In this document: positions 23,889-35,751 of the stretch, in pieces
Layout: every line of letters starts with the position of its first letter
Numbering within the stretch: position 1 is the first letter of the stretch
Assembly: GCF_021155765.1 (NCBI RefSeq)
Contig: NC_060111.1
Coordinates: 8,121,981 to 8,185,980, forward strand
From: Diprion similis
Taxonomy: Eukaryota; Arthropoda; Insecta; Hymenoptera; Diprionidae
Direction: 5' to 3'
Length of the DNA stretch: 64,000 bases
Translations under genes and position numbers: made by a program
Notes under the pieces: model-generated
The model's database searches: none
What the model saw: only the letters and a program-made list of their open reading frames with translations
What the model was told of the DNA's origin: nothing

Positions 23889-23961
23889 AAGACTTTTTAA
23901 TATACTTTCCATCACCAAATGCTAAAATAATTTTTTACTATAAGTCAGTATAAAAAATCGA

Positions 23962-23967
23962 AATAAA
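23962..23967 (+). promoter_or_regulatory. Candidate Pvr polyadenylation signal
   Basis: AATAAA followed by T/G-rich sequence, about 635 bases after the Pvr stop and just past the composite hairpin repeat. Another AATAAA lies inside the repeat near 23785. Use of either is unproven. Confidence 0.3.
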
Positions 23968-24225
23968 AGTCTGCATTTTATTGTACATCATCTTTTCTTC
24001 AACTTGAATCAACGGCTACTGGATCGAATAGTACAAACATACATTCAATCATTCGCTTATTACATACATAAATTATTCATCAAAGAGTGTGTAATATCAA
24101 TATTGTAAATGTAAATTATCTTTATGTCGTCAAAATTGTCTCTCTGTTATTTCATCGAGTATTCTTATATAATCTCTCTTTCATCTTAACAAACTATTTT
24201 AATGATTATCAGAGTTCAATTTCAA

Positions 24226-24247
24226 GAAAAAAAAAAAAAAAAAAAAA
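24226..24247. repeat. Poly-A tract at the unit boundary
   Basis: A run of about 22 A following tcaag. Shorter A-runs occupy the same place in units B (about 34841) and C (about 49130). Confidence 0.85.
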
Positions 24248-25803
24248 ACCTGGTGATCTGAAGAGAAGTTTGTACACTGAGAGTCAATTCCACCTGAGTA
24301 TTGGATTTGATTTGAGGCGGACTTAATCGGTCTGGCCAACCGACGAGCAAAAAAAGGGTTTTTCAATAATTTTTTTAATAAGTTTTAATTGTAAATATTG
24401 ATGAAGGCTTTATTAGGCTCAATAAATCACGCTCGAATTACATAAAAAAAATTATTTATTGATTTTAATCACTTTTTACTCACGAAAATCGTAGTTGAAA
24501 ATCAGTCTGAAAAAAAGGTGAACCGGAAGTTTATACTAAAAGAAGACATGGCAATTCATTATGCCTATCATTTGGCTATAAAATCATGTAAATTTTCGTT
24601 GTGAGAGCTTGTCAGCTATTCTTTAGAACGAACGGAAACTCGATGATGACTAGACACACAGTTAAAACATAAAGGATGAGTTGATGTCTGCATGTAAGCT
24701 ACCAACACTTATCATCGATATTAGAGCGGATATACATCGACCTTTACTCTTTTCATTGTTGTTTTATTTTCCAAATGTATTTCTGTTCCGGACCTTAAAT
24801 CAGGCATCGGCCATCCACACGAAGGCCTTGGATATGATCTTGGTAGTTATAGCTGACGAAGAATTGGCGAAGAATGATTAAACATGAATCACGTGGGTCC
24901 AACATCATAACTAAAGAGATGACGTGAGAGATTACTTTTTGGTCTGAGTGAATGAAAACTGTGAAAAAATTCTTGATCGTTGTTTCGACTGGAATCTTTA
25001 CGAAGCAATTACTCGTCAGAGTTCTGTCTGGTAATGTAAATAAATCTGCGCATAAAAAATTTTATTCTAAATGCCGGATGCAGCTGTTAAAATGAATCTG
25101 TCACACATACGAGATTCTTAAAAAAATTATTACAAAATGCCAAATGTCGGTTACGGGACGGTGGTGGGAAGAGCGTGTCAAGTTTCAAAATAACAATTAG
25201 ATCATCAATTACAATCAGTTTTGCAGCTTCTATATAATAATTGATCATATAGTATACCTGGGTCATTCCATGCCATATCGACCACTTTTGAACCCGAGCC
25301 CTTTCAATTTCGCTGAAATTTTTTAATCATTTTCTACCTCATCAAAGACGTCTCTCAGAATTTTTTCAAATTTTTTTACCCAACCAAAAGAAAATCATGA
25401 ATTTTTGAAAAAAAAATGTTTTTTTTTAATTGCCATAACTTTTTTAAAAATTGACGTATCGTGACGTTTTTTTTTTGAAATTTTTGTATTTTAATATACT
25501 TTTTAGAAAAAAATAGATTAGAATGATCAACATCCATCTTCGATATTTATTTTTATATTTTCGGAAAAAATCGCGAATTTTTTGATGATTGTCACTTTTA
25601 ATTTTTTTCATTCAATTTTTATAAAAAAATGTATCATTTTTTATAGATTCTCAAATTTTTTCGGAGTGGGATTCTTTCATTTTCTATTTTTTTTTGCTAT
25701 TTCAAAAAAATTTTTTTTTCAAATTTAGCTCATTTCACATAATCCCATCCTGAAATTTTCTATGAATGTTTATGAGATCTCAAAAGTTGGAAAAAAAATT
25801 TGC

Positions 25804-26806
25804 TCAAAAATTTAAAGTGACAATAATCGAAAAAATTTCGATTTTTTCCAAAAATGTTAGAAATGGGAGAACCACGTGCTTCCAAATATTGTCCGATGGA
25901 AAGTATCCGTTGTTTAAGTCCTGCCAGGGTGCCGCTTTCATATATTTCAATTCTTCCAGTATAGGGGGTGCGATGTGCAAATCTTCCATATTAATAACCG
26001 GCGTTGTACCACCGAGGATCTTCGTCAACCATGTTTTATTCTCCGCTCCTTTGACGTATACGTAACACCCATTTCTCACTATTTTCCTCCGAATCTTCGG
26101 TACTTCACCGAGAGATTTCTTTCCAGCATTCCATGGTATCCCGTGATGATTGGGCGTTAACCAGTAACTCTATATTCGATTGGTAGGCTGGTCAAATCAT
26201 CGGGTGGTTTAATGAGGATGTGCTCCAAACCCGAACAGTTTATGTAAATGGCTGCGACTTCTTTGGGTTCAAGCTGGTTGCCATGACCGATAAAACATTG
26301 CACGTCCAGGATCATCTCCACGTTGCAGAGGGATGTTGAGCTCGATTTTTTTCAAATATCTGTAGAAGACTGACTATTCGTTCCCCCCGTACACCAGGTA
26401 TTATCCCCTCGAATTTGGTGGAAGTGGAGGGGATGATGTAAATTATTTATGGCCCCTAACTGCACGAAAATTCAAACTTCTGAAACTGTCCCCCGATGTA
26501 TTTCAACTGTAGACGATTTGCCCCAGCCATTTTACTAATTTCAGTCAGCTTATTTGGATTGTCTCACAGATATTCTGCGAATCTTGGTGGTAAAAAGACG
26601 TCGCATTTCCCGCTCAATCTCGGCCAGAACACAGGGCCGGATTCTGGTTTGACCACTCGTCGTAGTCCGCTGACGTTAAACACCCTTCCAATTTCAAGTT
26701 CCGACATCTTCTTGGTCGGCATATTCTTCAGGCGGCTGAGGTTGTTGATTTTTCCTAAATCCATAGAGTTTTCGGTGAGAGTTTCTTCTTTTACAAGTGC
26801 GAACAA
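25804..26806 (-). pseudogene. Broken two-ORF mobile-element-like sequence
   Basis: Read on the minus strand, three blocks follow one another in different frames. 26806-26564 opens with an ATG and contains IGRVFNVSGLRRV and CDVFLPPRFAEYL, then a frameshift. About 26321-26157 contains EMILDVQCFIGHG. Then 26155-25804 contains HHGIPWNAG and YVYVKGAENKTWL. I recognise the VFLP and HHGI-W..YVKG patterns from uncharacterised, repeated arthropod proteins, the second resembling a nuclease-like fold, but I cannot name the family. Stops and frame changes make it non-functional. I have not reconstructed it. Confidence 0.4.
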
Positions 26807-26938
26807 TTCACGACGAGAAGACGATGAGAACAGGGTAACAATTGAAATGAGTCGGCATTATACATATCATCCATCCCCACCACAATTCCCCCATCAAACA
26901 AGACTCAACCTACATTTCGTGGGGGAAATCTTTATGTA

Positions 26939-26959
26939 CCCCCCCCCCCCCCCCCCCCC
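26939..26959. repeat. Poly-C homopolymer run
   Basis: Twenty-one uninterrupted C, the second such run in the window, about 100 bases before the end of the A-only segment. Confidence 0.9.
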
Positions 26960-27058
26960 ACCGTCGTCCCGTAACCGATATCCGGCATTTTGATGATGAA
27001 ATTGTATATGTGCAGATTTATTTGCATTACCAGCCGGAAAACTCATATATACCCTACA

Positions 27059-27199
27059 AATACGCTCCGAAGCCTTCGTCTGGCTTTTCTGATACCGGCA
27101 TCCACGCGACAGGACATATAAGTCCAGATCAAGTGCAGCCCTGTGTCAGTCTCAATGCCCATCGTCAGTTGGATGTAGTTTTCAAAACTGATGGGTGAA
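27059..27199 (+). promoter_or_regulatory. Conserved 5' flank of Nimrod gene A
   Basis: The 140 bases before the start codon are well conserved at the same place in units B (38427-38566) and C (50340-50479), while more distant flanks are interrupted. This is likely 5' UTR plus core promoter. Arthropod-type TCAGT initiator phrases occur in it (gtcagtct and gtcagttgg), but no TATA box is evident. Confidence 0.35.
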
Positions 27200-30100
27200 A
27201 TGGAAAAACCGCAAGTGACAGTTCGGGTCATTTTTCGTATAGCAGTAACGCTAGTTGCTCTTATTTCTCCGGTGTATTCTCTATCCGAAGATGCCAATAC
27301 ATTGTGTCGTACTTCAGGAAGGTAAGATGTATCTACCGCGTTGAATACGAATCTATAATTTTCAAATATTAGCTTCGTTCCTGCCCATAGTTACCATGAA
27401 TGAATCCCGGATGGACAAAATAATGCGTTGGTGGATTTCAAGCAGGTTCATTATCAACAAAATACGTCTACTGCGTGAAATAATTTGATCCCAGCATGGC
27501 AGAACATGTCTCCGAAAAAAGAGTCGACATTTTTTTGTTGAGAGAATAGATTCAAATTACGGGTAAAGGTGGAGAAATTAAAAATGGTAACGAAATTCCG
27601 GGATAATTTATAGGAAGTGTAATAAGTACCGTAAAATCAGTGCGATGATTTGAAAATATTCAGAAAATTTGTTTTTAACACATCAAAGCTGAAGATACTT
27701 GGTATATATTCTCACGGAAAAGAGCTTTTTTGACTGCGGTACAACGAGTTCTAGCGAGTTGAATTTACTTGCAAATCATCTCTGTTAAAATTTATGAAAC
27801 GTTAACGTTAACTTGTTCTAATTGAGATTAGTTGAAGAAAGAGTTTTTGTGAAATCTCGCATCATATTTGACTAGGACGTGGAACCTCCTTGAGTTATTT
27901 TCTGAGCCATGTGTGACAGTTAAACACACGATACATAATTTTGTAACCACTTTTGTTTTTTTTCTCAGTAAATGGGCACGGAAGTATCGAGAAAAGTGGG
28001 GAGATGAGGTGAGGTTGGCTCTCAATTGTCGTGATTATTCTGATTCAACTGATCTTTCCAAAAAAATTTAGTCAACTATGTATTTCTCTGTCTATCGCAG
28101 TGGTATAAGAGGTGGAGTTCAAAAAATATATGCTGTTCAGGTTATTCGCGAACAGCTTCGGGTACTTGTGAGCCGATTTGTTTATCAAGTTGTGAGCACG
28201 GTTATTGTGCGAAACCGTATACATGTGCCTGCCATCGTGGCTTCCAGTTGGTTAACAATAATTGTGAACCGGTATGCAATAATCCTTGCGTACATGGAAG
28301 GTGCGTTGCGCCAAATACTTGCACCTGCTATTCGGGCTACAATATGAAGAGCGACGGACACACATGCGAGCCGACGTGTCCCTCTGGGTGCGAAAATGGA
28401 TGGTGCGCGAGACCGAATGTCTGCGAATGTCATCCCTACTATCAAAAGAACAACGACAACAAGTGTGTACCAGTGTGTAAGGAGGATTGTATTAACGGCA
28501 AATGTGTGCAGCCAGACGTCTGCTCCTGCAACAACGGTTTTCAAGTCTCTGAGCACAACACCTTCGTCTGCGAACCAACGTGCAGCAAGCCCTGCATATT
28601 TGGAACATGCACTGCACCTGAAACATGCACCTGTGACAGTGGCTACAAAACGATATCTGACTCACACGTGTGTGAACCATTTTGTTCTTCTGGCTGTGAA
28701 CACGGATGGTGTGAAAGACCAAACGTATGTGCCTGTCATTCTGGATACGAGATAACTGATACGAACACGTGTAAGCCCGTTTGTAAAGAAGGTTGCGTCA
28801 ACGGATACTGTGTAAGCCCCGAAGTCTGTGCCTGCAACGAAGGTTTCGAGATATCCCAGCATAATCATTCCGTATGTGAGCCTAAGTGCAGTGAGCTCTG
28901 TGTATCCGGATACTGTACAGCTCCTGAGACGTGTACGTGCAACAGTGGCTACAAACTTAGTTTGAATAAATTTGTCTGCGAACCAGCGTGCGAATCTTCT
29001 TGTACTTACGGTTGGTGTGAAGCACCAAATATCTGTGCCTGTAGTACTGGTTATGAGAGAAATGAGAATAATGAGTGCATTCCAGTTTGCCGACGGCCGT
29101 GTGAGAATGCAAAGTGTTTAGCACCTGATGTCTGTGCTTGCGATCTAGGCTTTCGGTTGTCCCAGGACGATAATTTCGTCTGCGAGCCCAAGTGTACCGA
29201 GGCATGCATATCTGGGCGTTGTACCGCACCTGACACGTGTACTTGCAACGACGGATACAAATTAGGTTTGAGCAAATTTGTTTGCAAACCGATATGTACA
29301 TCATCTTGTGATCACGGTTGGTGTCTCGAGCCAAACGTCTGCGGATGTGACTCTGGGTATGAAAGAAGTGAAGATAACGAATGTCTTCCAGTATGCAGGA
29401 GCATTTGCGTGAACGGAAAGTGTGTGGAACCAGACACCTGCGTCTGCAACGATGGTTTCGAAGAATCGCAAAATGACGCCTCCGTGTGCCAGCCAAGGTG
29501 TAGTGAGCCCTGCAAATTTGGAAATTGCACAGCTCCTGAGAGATGCACATGTTTTGAGGACTATTTATTAGGAGCCGACAATTACACTTGCAAACCAGTT
29601 TGCGACGAACCGTGTGAAAACGGGTACTGCGACGAGCCAAACGTCTGCGGGTGTAACCCTGGCTACACAAGGACTGGTGCTAACAAGTGCGATCCAATTT
29701 GCGAGAGACCTTGCGTCAACGGAAAATGCACTGCTCCGGATAGATGCACTTGCAACGAAGGTTTCAATCGCTCCGAAAATGGCGATGACTTCATCTGCGA
29801 TCCTATCTGCAATGCGACCTGCATTTTCGGAAGTTGTACGGCCCCCAACACGTGTTCTTGTGACGAAGGCTACAAGCTCACCCCCCAGTCAATCTACATT
29901 TGCAAACCAATATGCCAGAGCGAGTGCGCTCATGGCAAATGCGAGGCACCAAACTCTTGCGATTGCGACGCTGGTTACATCGGGTATCTGGAACTTGCAT
30001 CAAACACTTCCATGTGCAAGCCCTGGTGCGATGACATTTGCTCCAACGGGACATGCACCGCACCCTACACGTGCACCTGTGACCCTGGTTTTGAGTACAA

Positions 30101-31694
30101 CTCGAATACAACAGACTGCGACCCGGTATGTAACGACCCTTGTATCAATGGATTCTGCGAAAGTCCGGGAACCTGTAGTTGCCTCGAAGGTTATACCAAT
30201 ACCACAGAAGACGCGGGTAACTGTGAACCAATCTGCGAACGCTGCGTGCATGGAACCTGTGTGGCGCCTGATGAATGCGTTTGCAATGACGGATTTGAAA
30301 GTAGCAAGTCGGAGAATGGAACATGCGAGCCCACTTGCGAACCCGGGTGCGTTTATGGATTGTGCACTGTTCAAGGATGCAATTGCTCGTACGGCTGGGT
30401 AGGAAATTTCTGTGACAAACCATCACTGTGCATTATCACGGAATTCACTCGGGATTCTTCGACTTCCTACTCTTCAGCCACGACTGAAGCAGTCAGGTGA
30501 GCATTATGTTTTTATAGCTTATACATATTAACAGTTGGTATCTCTCCGAACAATGAGAAAAATTGGGCTATCCGAAAAGAAAATTTTTTCATTTCACAGC
30601 TGCGGTTCCATTGAAATTTCAGTCAAGTTAGATTATGACGTCGACACCTATCTCGAAAATTTATGAGACCTATGGTTTTTCGCCTTAAATCTATTTCAGC
30701 AAGATTTTCACTCGCCAAACATCAGCGAGAGCCGAAAATTCATGAACTGGTCCTTCGTGGCAGGTTTCACTTTCTTCTGTGTCGTGTGATTTGATTTCAC
30801 GTGTCTATGAATTAATGCTGAACTGAAGAACATTTTTATGACTGGTTTATTCTATTCAGTCAAAGTAACACTTAAAATAGTTGCAAGTGATTGGCATTGT
30901 ACAAAATTATGAAATGTTATGTTCCCGAGCGTGTGAGAATACTCTGATACATCACAGCGATGCCTAAGACGTCGAAAAATGTCAACTTTCATGACAATTT
31001 CATTGGTATTTTATTTTCTCACATCGCGCAGTTCATTAAAAAATATCAAAATCAGATTTACAATGAGTCGCACAGCATTTTTTATCCATAACTTTCTTCC
31101 AGAATATCAAACGAGATGTGCATTGTTCTTTTGCGGATCCTATCGATATGTGATGATCTATACTTCTTTGAAATATCATGCATTCTGTTAACACATCATA
31201 CCGATCACACAGTGCTGAGTAATATTGCCATGTTTTTGATGTGTTGCAGTGTTATGACCGATCCTTGGGATTATGACTCGACTGGTTACACAACCGAAGA
31301 TTCTCCAGTGGAATGGCAGGGGCCCATATGTCGCTCGGAATGCATTGACCAACTCAATATGACGTCTATCAACTTGAGCCAGTTCACTGCGGATGCGACA
31401 TATCATTACATTCCTATTGGTTGGTGAAATATTTGATCACTCAGTCACTATCAATTCCGTCATGAAATCGTTGATCTATTTTTTTTTAAATTTATTGATC
31501 AATTCGTACATAAACAACCTATACTTTCAGACTCACCGTGTAACCTCGTCGCAAGAGAGTCATTTCATATGAGCACAATTGGCACCGGAGTAGCAGTTAC
31601 GCTGTTCATCACTGTCGGTACCGTCATCTTCGTTATTGGAAAAGTATGGATAACGAGAAGCATAGCAGCCAGTGAGTTCATCAATAGTTTATAA
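27200..31694 (+). CDS. Nimrod-type EGF-repeat receptor, copy A (spliced)
   Basis: A single-pass surface receptor of the Nimrod type. Exons: 27200-27321 (signal peptide; an in-frame ATG at 27191 is also possible), 27969-28008, 28101-30496, 31250-31419, 31531-31671 (membrane segment). The large exon opens with the CCSGY motif, a Nimrod hallmark, then about 22 NIM repeats (CxPxCxxxCxNGxC then PxxCxCxxGY), and a Ser/Thr-rich linker. The stretch starting GTGVAVTLFITVGTVIFV spans the membrane. Nimrod proteins in Drosophila bind bacteria and act in phagocytosis by hemocytes; a similar role is inferred. Odd point: the last acceptor used in copies B and C (tttcag|gtgaatc) reads tttcatatgaatc here, so the final exon (about 31852) cannot be joined in the same way. 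Reading on past 31671 gives a stop at 31692-31694 after SEFINSL. The methionine at 28248 is internal, not the start. Confidence 0.88.
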
Positions 31695-34600
31695 ATTATA
31701 CTTTCAAAAATTTACGAAAATCTGAAGAAATGTGCTCATTTTTATGTCGTAAATCATGTACCAAACTCTCGCAGGATATTTCCAATGTTTAAATTAATTA
31801 GCCCCAATCTAGTATCATTTATCGAAAATGGTCAATAATCTGTGCTTTCATATGAATCAATGGAATGCATCAACGGCGTTTACGTTGGAAAAAAATCCAA
31901 TTCGCTTGTGATGAAAGAATTCTCTTCCAGATGAATGCTCACTCATTATTAATATATTTTTCAAATGTTTTTGTAGAATTTGGTATAAAATATGATACAA
32001 AATATTTTTCGTAAGAAGTTAATCACCGTTTCATTGCCGTGTTCGTGACAAAACGAAGAAAGGCGATTAGTATCATTGGAATGGCTCATGATTGTCATGG
32101 GAAATACCTAATATAAGCGAATAAATCAGAGCGGCAATGACTCACATTCGTGAAGCACTTTTACTCTAGCTTATTCTATGTGTCAGAAAAAATTCACTGA
32201 ACAAAGAGTTGTAGCAGGAAAAGATTTTGGCTTGAATGCAGATTGATTCATTTCCCGTCAGTCGAACTCATACAGCAATTTACCGGCACTTTTATCGTTA
32301 CTTTACGCATCATTCTTTATTATTTACTGATTACAACCGTTGGATGAAAGCTTAAAGCCATGATCTCAACAATAATACTTTGCATAACTTACTCGAGAAC
32401 CATATTCCGACTCTCATTTTTACTCCAAGAGTTATTTCGAGAATTCTGCACTCGCCTGATCCGGATAATTAAAGCTGGATAAAGTATCGGAAAGTTGTGG
32501 CTTGTGCTTCGAAACCATTTCACACCTGTATCCCGTATGCGCAATCATGTGATATGAATCGCGTTATTTTCGCGTATGTTTGCGTTTTGTTATCGCATTT
32601 CATCATTTACGCCGTATTGAGTAAGGAAGTTGAGCCATCGAGTTGCGACAGCTGTTTTATCACGGAACTTCCGGAGTAAGACCGCATAACAATACGTAAC
32701 CGATGGGAAGCGGAATGTTCGTGGGGTGTTGGATATTCTGAGTAAATCTCAACGGCGTAATCGCTGATTTGACCTTGTGATGGTTGGTGAACGGTTCGGC
32801 CGTTCAACAGGTTTTGTGAATTCGTTGATTTCGGAAGTTCCAACACTTTTTCACGATTCGTCAAATGGTCTTTGAAGCGTATCTGTACTTTGTTCTGTTG
32901 ACTGGAAAATCTTAATAAGAAACCCGATGCGGAATTATTCCGAATGATTAAGTCAATAAATCCATATCAGATTTCATGAAAGATTAAGTTCGCTATCAAG
33001 TACCCATATCATTATTCTTTCGCTACTCTTTAAGAACTGAAGTAAGATTCTTGACAAGTGGAAAAAATTCAAATTACTAAACTGGATTGTCTTTCTAGAA
33101 AAATGCTATTTGTCATTATTGTTGAAGATCTATTTTGTCAATTGAGAATTTTTCCTTTTTATCCGGTAAATAATTGAGAGAAGAATCCATTCTCATCGTT
33201 TAACAATTTGCAAATAATTCCAAGAAAACGCAATTCAAGTATTCTGTTATTCACCACGCGTGCCCTCAAATTATCTGAATGATGCGTGCAATTTTTTCTT
33301 ATGTAACTTCCTATTGTTGGCACAGTCAATACAGAACTAACTGTGGAATATAATAATGATGTTTTTCAGCAAAACACCTGTATAATACCAAACCAATACT
33401 TGTATTTAGATTGTGATTGACAAAAATAATATATCATCCAAAAAAGTCAGTCATCTATGCACTTCTATTCTACTTCGAGACATAAATCTTCATAATCATA
33501 GAAAATATTTGATATCAGATTTGGAATATTTATAAAAAAATGAATGAAAGTCGTGTCAATATCCACAAAGTAAGCATATTGGCGTTGATGATATCGGTTA
33601 TTGATTTGACCAGACTGTTTAAAATTTGACTCGGTCTTCAGATACAAATAGAATAGATCATTCGAACTTGAATCCAAATTTTCTTCAGTGTTGCCAAATA
33701 TGACATTCGGTACAAAATGGTATTGAAATAATAAATGAAACGAACGATTATTGATAAGAAATTTAAAAAATCAAAAAGTATGGCGATAATGAATGCATCT
33801 GTGAAAATTCCAAAAAATTAAAGCGAAAACACAAGAGTGTAGCGCAGGAAAAATATGATTTACGACACAAAGGTATAGAACGAATGTCATGATGCATTGT
33901 ATTTAAACATGCATTTTTCGCGCGTACTGCAGTAATAATCGGAATTTGGTAAGCAAGTTCGAATTCATACTCGCAAAATAAAAAATCGAAGAATGCTGAC
34001 ATTTAAATCAACTAAGTATGACCGTTAACCATGATTATTATTTCAAATGATTGATTTCAATTTCCTTCATCACAAAAATTTCGGAAAAAACCGAGACTAG
34101 CCATCGTCATGCGTGTAAAAATTATTTCTTGTTTAGTATCGATATCGTATTATCGAGTACTAACTTGCCGTTATGTTGTTTTTATTTATTTATTTTCATG
34201 TATCTGTTATAATTCACAAGGTACTTTAGTGCTTCAAAATGACAGTTGATTTTTTTTTTTTCTTTCTTGATCGGCTATTTCATGACGCCGTAATGGTAAC
34301 ATAATATTGAAATTCCTGAAAGGAAAACGCCGTGCGATTTTTTTTTTTTTTTTGTGATTGTACATCGAGATTTTGTATCACACGTCCTTAAGTAGCTTGT
34401 GAAAGTGAAAAGATAATGAAAGTAGCATCGCGTAAGATTTACGAACAGCCCTTATGCAAAGAGATTGGCTGAACAGTGAAGGAAGACCCTCTGAAAACAT
34501 GACGTTATCAATGCTATCAAAAATTCCAATAATAGGAAAAAATTGTTTACACATTTCAAAAGGATCTAAACCCAATAAATGAGCAAATTAACGCAGTATT

Positions 34601-34803
34601 AACTAAATAGGGTAATTAAGAAGACGATGCCGGGTGGTTTTTTTAATCTCCTCAATCGAAAATCTCGTAAACTAGAGGAGATACGAGAAAAGTTTCATAC
34701 AAAAGTTGAAGGCTTTCGAAGAGGAAAGGTAATGCTGATTACGTTCCATTTGTCACTGACTTGATGATGATGGAAAACAATCTTTGTCAAGAAACTTTAT
34801 ATT
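31695..34803. other. 3' flank of Nimrod gene A
   Basis: Contains the remnant of the last Nimrod exon near 31852, a short leader-like open frame (32554-32679, listed separately), and AT-rich sequence that aligns with 43336-44480 plus 48594-49083 (unit B) and 55321-57990 (unit C). No other gene is seen. Frames such as 33465-33677 and 34378-34575 on the minus strand recur in the other units only because the DNA is duplicated. Confidence 0.6.
32554..32679 (+). CDS. Possible small secreted peptide or first exon (unit A)
   Basis: The ATG at 32554 opens MNRVIFAYVCVLLSHFIIYA, a good signal-peptide shape, then a short tail with a CDSC pair and a stop at 32677-32679. In unit C the same sequence (55870-56049) has ATA in place of the ATG but reads on past the unit A stop for 18 more codons. 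Unit B has lost the region by deletion. Either a small gene has been broken differently in two copies, or this is a chance frame in a 3' flank. Function unknown. Confidence 0.3.
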   Translation: MNRVIFAYVCVLLSHFIIYAVLSKEVEPSSCDSCFITELPE

Positions 34804-35304
34804 GACAAATTATTTTAATGATTATCAGAGTTCAATATCAAAAAAAAAAAAAACGTGATCTGAAGAGAATTTTGTACACTGAGAGTCAATTCCAACTGAG
34901 TATTGGATTTGATTTGAGGCGGTCTTAAGTAGTCTACCCGACCGACGCGCAAAAAAAGGGTTTTCCAATAATTTTTTTGATATGTTTGAATCGTAAATGT
35001 TAATAAATGCTTTATTGGGTTCAATTAATCACGCTCGAATTACATAAAAAAAATTATTTATTGATTTTAATCACTTTTCACCCACGAAAATCGTGGTTGA
35101 AAATCAGTCTGAAAAAAAGGTGAACCGGAAGTTCATATCAAAAGAAGATATGGCAATTCATCATGCCTATCAATTGGTTCTAAAATCATGTGAATTTTTG
35201 TTGTGGGAGCTTGTCAGCTATTCTTGACAACGAACGAAAACTTGCTGATGACTAGACACACAGTAAAAACATAAACGATGAGTTGCCGTCTGCATGTAAG
35301 CTAC

Positions 35305-35713
35305 TGTTAAGTTTAAATCTAATTACTTAATAAAATAAAATGTAGAACCTAAGAATTAGGCTTAAGACCGAAGTTAAATGTAAACGCAGCCTGAGAGCAT
35401 CGTACTGCGCCATCTGGTATGCGCAGACATTTTTTTTCGAAACAGTCAGCCAGCAAGGTAGGATGTAAAATTTATTATAAGAAAGTGGATCCAACTTAAT
35501 CCTCTGTCCAGTTGTTAAATTCGTCAGTAAAATTATTATGTTAAATTGTGTCCAAACTCTAAATATTGAAAGAAATATATATACCCCAATAAAAGGCACC
35601 TTTTCTATTCCTTTTTATTTCCTATCAATGATACTTCAAATTCAAAAGATCGTAAGCTAGAGGACTAGTGTGAAATTCTTATATACCCACTTCCAACCAA
35701 ACGACAAGTCACA
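35305..35713 (+). repeat. 5' LTR of the Copia element
   Basis: Starts TGTTAAGTTTAAATC; matches the 3' LTR along its length with many substitutions. Its last few bases and the following primer-binding region are missing, where the internal deletion begins. Confidence 0.88.
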
Positions 35714-35751
35714 GTTTTTTATAGCGAGACTGATTCATATACGCCAGAACA

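Larger units (their letters stand above)
25017..27057. other. Segment present only in unit A
   Basis: Unit A reads 'gcaattactcg' to 25016 and resumes with 'cgctccgaagcc' at about 27060. In units B and C these phrases are only about 20 bases apart. The 2 kb between carries an AT-rich repeat-like part (25258-25800, beginning gggtcattccatgcc), broken minus-strand coding sequence (25804-26806), and a poly-C run. I see no clean terminal repeats or target duplication, so an insertion in A and a deletion in the ancestor of B and C are both possible. Confidence 0.75.
24188..34803 (+). repeat. Tandem duplication unit A (about 10.6 kb)
   Basis: The unit starts with acaaactattttaatgatta and an A-tract and ends where the same phrase recurs at about 34804. 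It contains a 5' flank (24188-25016), an A-only stretch (25017-27057), Nimrod gene A, and a 3' flank (31695-34803). Homologous sequence lines up with units B and C across introns and flanks, so the duplication involved the whole segment and not just the gene. Confidence 0.85.

Noticed and set aside
28248..28250. ATG at 28248 (and 39613) as the start of the Nimrod proteins
   Set aside because: The frame is open upstream to an acceptor at 28100 (39465) and includes the CCSGY motif and the first NIM repeat; a signal-peptide exon lies further upstream.
28957..29670. Long minus-strand open frame (237 codons) opposite the Nimrod A exon, repeated opposite copies B and C
   Set aside because: It is the antisense of the cysteine-rich NIM exon; its length comes from the biased codons on the + strand. 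It has no domain and recurs only because the exon is repeated.
29614..30402. 262-codon + frame inside the Nimrod A exon (also in B and C)
   Set aside because: It overlaps the NIM reading frame in another phase and reads as Ala/Thr-rich sequence without motifs; the NIM frame has regular cysteines and matching splice sites.
28248..30496. Regular repeats as a possible CRISPR array
   Set aside because: The repeats are coding NIM/EGF modules of varying length with conserved cysteines; there are no identical short repeats with unique spacers.
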